Assembly (NCBI GenBank): GCA_031289165.1
Contig: JAITPZ010000087.1
Location: forward strand, 1 to 7,959
Reading direction: 5' to 3'
Origin: Synergistaceae bacterium
GTDB taxonomy: Bacteria > Synergistota > Synergistia > Synergistales > Aminobacteriaceae
Length of the DNA: 7,959 nucleotides
Shown: positions 5,876 to 7,959 of the stretch, piece by piece
Numbering within the stretch: the stretch's first letter is position 1
Layout of the letters: each line of letters opens with the position of its first letter
Translations under genes and position numbers: made by a program
Notes under the pieces: generated by a model
The model's input: the letters and a program-made list of their open reading frames with translations, nothing else
Database searches by the model: none
What the model was told of the DNA's origin: nothing

Positions 5876-5884
5876 GAAATCCCC

Positions 5885-5891
5885 CCTCCTT
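5885..5891 (-). promoter_or_regulatory. Ribosome-binding site that fixes the TTG start of the flippase-like gene
   Basis: The minus strand reads AAGGAGG, a full-strength Shine-Dalgarno sequence, 9 bases before TTG5875. No in-frame ATG lies near it, which supports the TTG start. Confidence 0.7.
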
Positions 5892-5974
5892 CTCTCGTAA
5901 ATTGCATAAGCGGAAAGCAGCAGTTCTCTTCCATATATATATGCCGGGATATGCGGATGTACATGGAGATGCGG

Positions 5975-6568
5975 CTACTGGGTGGAGTTGGTGAGGTCAT
6001 GAAGTCGACGGATATGGAGGGAGAGTTTGTCGATCTCCGGAGTCAGTCTCTGACGGATGCAGAGCGCCATCTGAAGATACTTGTCCTCCTCGTGAAGAAC
6101 CCCGAGAAGATTGACGCTGGCGGTGAGCGCCTCCTTCATTTCGTTCAGCCCCGTCCCCTCCGCCTCCCGATCGATGGCGAGAAGCGCGCTGCAGTTCTGA
6201 AAGACGGTCAGCAGCCAGTCCAACCCCTCCGCCGCGTCGGCAAGCCGAGCCTGCCCGCGGGCGATCTCGTTTCCCTCGAAAAACGAGGCGATTTCCTCGA
6301 GCCCCCGCGCCAACCGGGGAGCGTACTCCAACGCCTCGCCGAGGGAATCGCGCACGAGAGTCCGAACGGACTGAGAGGTGAAATGCACCTGCGGGTTCCC
6401 GATAACGTTCAAAAAAGCCTCCTCGTCCATCGTGACGCCATCGACGCGAATCTCCGTGATGACCCGTCCGCTTCCCGAGAACTCCGCCCTGACGCCGGCA
6501 AGTATGCACGCGGCGTCTGCGGCGTTGGAAAAATCGGGACGTTCCTGACCGTCTGCGTATACTTTCAT
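5975..6568 (-). CDS. Hypothetical 197-residue helical protein, divergent from fliD
   Basis: I do not recognise a named family. The N-terminal 50 residues (MKVYADGQERPD, then GRVITEIRVDGVTMDEEAF) look like a small beta-grasp or ubiquitin-like domain: a leading strand, a helix with ILAGVRAEF, then a strand pair ending in VDG. Residues 60-197 are almost wholly helical and amphipathic, with repeated Leu/Ala heptad-like spacing (LVRDSLGEALEYAPRLARGLEEIASFF; LNEMKEALTASVNLLGVL), suggesting a helical bundle or coiled-coil interaction surface. It has no signal peptide or membrane segment, so it is cytoplasmic. ATG6568 is preferred to an in-frame ATG at 6679 because the promoter -10 lies between them (6631-6636). 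Upstream of ATG6568 the ribosome-binding site is poor (GGGGGG 12 bases away). Position opposite fliD hints at a flagellar export or assembly role, but that is guilt by association only. Confidence 0.8.
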   Translation of the reverse strand: MKVYADGQERPDFSNAADAACILAGVRAEFSGSGRVITEIRVDGVTMDEEAFLNVIGNPQVHFTSQSVRTLVRDSLGEALEYAPRLARGLEEIASFFEGNEIARGQARLADAAEGLDWLLTVFQNCSALLAIDREAEGTGLNEMKEALTASVNLLGVLHEEDKYLQMALCIRQRLTPEIDKLSLHIRRLHDLTNSTQ

Positions 6569-6630
6569 AACTAAGGGAGCCCCCCTGCGAGCGGCGATAA
6601 CGAACGTCGCTCTTTTTCGAGATGTGCTCC

Positions 6631-6639
6631 ATTGTAACA
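6631..6639 (-). promoter_or_regulatory. Extended -10 promoter for the 197-residue protein gene and probably the membrane genes behind it
   Basis: The minus strand reads TGTTACAAT: TACAAT at 6636-6631 preceded by TG and one base. No convincing -35 is present. Transcription would start near 6624, giving a leader of about 56 bases to ATG6568. No clear terminator or strong promoter separates this gene from the flippase-like gene 99 bases downstream, so one transcript could cover 6568 to 4254. Confidence 0.5.
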
Positions 6640-6720
6640 CACAAGCCGCGCCGAAGAAGCCGTGGCGCGGAAGCGGCAAACGAAAACGACGGACGGAGCG
6701 GAGGCTGTAAGAAGTATAAT

Positions 6721-6885
6721 ATGGAAGAGATCGAACCTGTGCCGCTCGATGTGCTTCGTTTCATTTTTCGGTGTGCCGAAGGCGCGTACGAAAATGAGGG
6801 CCATAAGGCTTATGTTCGGCCTGAAATTATCCGATATATAATTGCGAAAGTTGTAAATTTCAATTCGCAGCAGATTTTGTTTTGA
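6721..6885 (+). CDS. Doubtful 54-residue small protein just upstream of fliD
   Basis: A frame starting ATG6721 and ending TGA6883-6885 would encode MEEIEPVPLDVLRF followed by a mixed helical sequence, stopping 16 bases before the fliD ATG. The composition is protein-like and the spacing is operon-like. Against it, no ribosome-binding site lies at a proper distance (TATAAT directly precedes the ATG), and the putative fliD promoter lies inside it. The frame stays open further upstream to 6622, but that part crosses the divergent promoter. No family is recognised. Confidence 0.25.
   Translation: MEEIEPVPLDVLRFIFRCAEGAYENEGHKAYVRPEIIRYIIAKVVNFNSQQILF
6830..6842 (+). promoter_or_regulatory. Candidate fliD promoter: sigma28-like -10 box overlapping a TATAAT
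   Basis: TCCGATAT at 6830-6837 matches 7 of 8 bases of the flagellar sigma28/SigD -10 element (GCCGATAT). The position 15 bases upstream is TATG rather than TAAA, so the -35 half is weak. A perfect TATAAT (6837-6842) overlaps and could serve the housekeeping sigma factor, again without a good -35. Start of transcription would be near 6845-6850, about 55 bases before fliD. Confidence 0.4.
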
Positions 6886-6901
6886 CTGGAGGCGTAGGAT
6901 A

Positions 6902-7959
6902 ATGGCGGATATGGCTATTTCGGGTATTGCTTCGGGTATCGACTGGAACAGCATGGTGGAACAAATGCTGGAGAAGGCGAGAAAACCCGCCTATATCGTG
7001 GCGGAAAAACGCGACAATCTCGAGCGAAAGAGAAGCTACTGGGAGGAGTTTCAGGTCTCCCTGCAGGCGTTGCAGAGCGCCCTGTCGCCCCTGAAGCTGG
7101 CCTCCAACTTCAGGGCGAAGATGGTCGAGTTCGAGCGAATAGACAGCAACGCCTCGTATAAGAGCGTCCTGACCGCGGTCGTCAACTCGGACGCCGAGAT
7201 CAACGTGTACGACGTGTATGTGGACTGGATAGCCAAAAGTCAGGTCAACCGTTCCAATCAATTTACGTCAACGACGGTGGGAAGCCTCTGGGGCACAGGC
7301 GTCACCAGTTCTTACTTTTACATCAACGCCGGGTCAAAAAAGATTCGCATTGATGTCAACTCCTCGGATTCCCTGCAGAATATCGCGGACCGAATCAACA
7401 CGCAGCTCAAAACTCAGAGTCCCCCCATCGGGGTGACAGCGTCCGTCGTGGACAGCCGCCTCATCCTGAAAAGCGACAATACCGGCCTCGGAACGACGAC
7501 GCAGGAGATAACGGTCACTCATTCGGGACCCATCGACGCGCTGGACTCCAATCTGGACCTGAGCGGAGCGAGTGTGGTCATCACACAGAACGGCACTACC
7601 TATACCTTGGGAAAAGACTTCGATATCGTCGGCGGCAACAAAGTCCGCTGGCGGCAGACCGATCCCCTGGTTCCTCCGGCGAGAGCCGTTTATCAGGACA
7701 CCTACACAGCAGTCTCCGGAGATACCTATACCATGACGGCGACACGCGGTACGGGCGACACGGACGCGGGAGTTTTGCCCTTTACCCCCAAATCAGATGG
7801 AAGTATTACGATTAAGTCTCACGGAGGGACTGTCACCTACACCAAGGGCACCGATTTCGCGGTGAATACTGACGGCTCTGTGGACTGGCTGGGAGCCAAA
7901 AGGCCCCCTGCAGGTGTGGAGTACGATATTACCTATACGTCTGTTTCCGGAGGTGAAAC
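6902..7959 (+). CDS. fliD: Flagellar filament cap protein FliD (hook-associated protein 2), N-terminal part, cut by the window edge
   Basis: FliD caps the growing flagellar filament outside the cell and is exported by the flagellar type III apparatus. The frame is open for 352 codons and continues beyond the edge. Residues 5-25 (AISGIASGIDWNSMVEQMLEK) match the family's N-terminal ISGLxSGLDxxxhVxQhhxxE pattern. A coiled-coil stretch follows (about 25-70, ERKRSYWEEFQ). A hook-IN-like motif covers 140-166 (YINAGSKKIRIDVNSSDSLQNIADRIN), and the typical GVTASVVDSRLILKS follows. From about 221 an inserted region begins with two related units (221-277 and 299-352). ATG6902 has GGAGG (6888-6892) 9 bases upstream. 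The absence of an N-terminal signal peptide fits type III export. The C-terminal helical domain is not visible. Confidence 0.9.
   Translation, partial: MADMAISGIASGIDWNSMVEQMLEKARKPAYIVAEKRDNLERKRSYWEEFQVSLQALQSALSPLKLASNFRAKMVEFERIDSNASYKSVLTAVVNSDAEINVYDVYVDWIAKSQVNRSNQFTSTTVGSLWGTGVTSSYFYINAGSKKIRIDVNSSDSLQNIADRINTQLKTQSPPIGVTASVVDSRLILKSDNTGLGTTTQEITVTHSGPIDALDSNLDLSGASVVITQNGTTYTLGKDFDIVGGNKVRWRQTDPLVPPARAVYQDTYTAVSGDTYTMTATRGTGDTDAGVLPFTPKSDGSITIKSHGGTVTYTKGTDFAVNTDGSVDWLGAKRPPAGVEYDITYTSVSGGE
7562..7957 (+). repeat. Two diverged ~78-residue repeats in the variable domain of FliD
   Basis: Unit 1 (residues 221-277) and unit 2 (299-352, possibly cut) share GT-x-Y/T-T-x-G-x-DF (231-240 and 309-319), Vx W (248-250 and 327-329), PPA (258-260 and 335-337) and Y-x-x-TYT-x-VSG (264-273 and 341-350). 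Equivalent residues are 77-79 apart. The pattern resembles small beta-sandwich decoration domains of phage tail and other surface proteins. The homology is at protein level; the DNA copies are strongly diverged. Confidence 0.6.

Larger units (their letters stand above)
6569..6901. other. 333-base divergent intergenic region between the 197-residue protein gene and fliD
   Basis: It contains a minus-strand extended -10 promoter (6631-6639), a 7-base-pair GC hairpin CCGCGCC/GGCGCGG (6646-6652 with 6664-6670), two plus-strand TATAAT boxes (6715-6720 and 6837-6842), a sigma28-like CCGATAT (6831-6837) and a doubtful 54-codon plus-strand frame (6721-6885). The right half is clearly more AT-rich than the flanking genes. 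I see no RNA gene. Confidence 0.6.

Noticed and set aside
5932..5943. 12-base palindrome CATATATATATG as an operator
   Set aside because: It is a simple AT dinucleotide run that is symmetric by nature; no promoter box lies at a useful distance.
5951..6574. Plus-strand 207-residue reading frame
   Set aside because: It is the antisense of the 197-residue protein gene, whose minus-strand frame has a far better codon pattern and its own promoter.

Overview
The window looks like a chromosomal piece of a GC-rich, flagellated, peptide- and amino-acid-fermenting bacterium. The combination of an M20 amidohydrolase next to an orphan family-5 substrate-binding protein, a didermic-type secretory signal peptide without a lipobox, and flagellar genes fits the Synergistota best. 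That assignment is an inference from gene content and style; there is no rRNA or other phylogenetic marker here.

Left part (1-3208, plus strand): a strong sigma70-type promoter at 32-60 leads into a TTG-started M20-family amidohydrolase (181-1473). After a 169-base gap comes a GTG-started, exported family-5 (Dpp/Opp/nickel-type) substrate-binding protein (1643-3208). The gap holds a compact 104-base element with imperfect 19-base terminal inverted repeats, two internal GC-rich hairpins and a perfect 10-base flanking direct repeat that looks like a target-site duplication. This is a MITE-like insertion not explained by any gene. The likely division of labour is that the binding protein captures a small peptide or acylated amino acid outside the membrane and the amidohydrolase cleaves it inside. 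No permease or ATPase genes are present.

Middle part (3209-6568, minus strand): a bidirectional hairpin terminator (3425-3452) ends a stand-alone gene for a 195-residue protein of unknown function (3506-4093). That gene has its own extended -10 promoter lying inside a perfect dyad. Upstream of it on the same strand, a TTG-started YbhN/UPF0104-type flippase-like membrane protein (4811-5875) overlaps by ATGA a PEMT/ICMT-type integral-membrane methyltransferase (4254-4814). The pair suggests a lipid or polyprenyl modification and transport module. A 197-residue unknown protein (5975-6568) lies 99 bases upstream and probably starts this transcript from an extended -10 promoter at 6631-6636.

Right part (6569-7959): a 333-base divergent intergenic region holds the minus-strand promoter, a GC-rich hairpin, a sigma28-like -10 box (CCGATAT) and a doubtful 54-codon reading frame. 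It ends at the ribosome-binding site of fliD. The fliD gene (filament cap) starts at 6902 and runs off the right edge. Its visible part has the FliD N-terminal domain, a hook-IN-like motif and the beginning of an inserted region built of about 78-residue repeats.

I do not see a clear defence system, CRISPR array, RNA gene or complete transposase. The most unusual items are the MITE-like element with its duplication, the repeats in FliD, the coupled flippase/methyltransferase pair and the dyad-controlled orphan gene.
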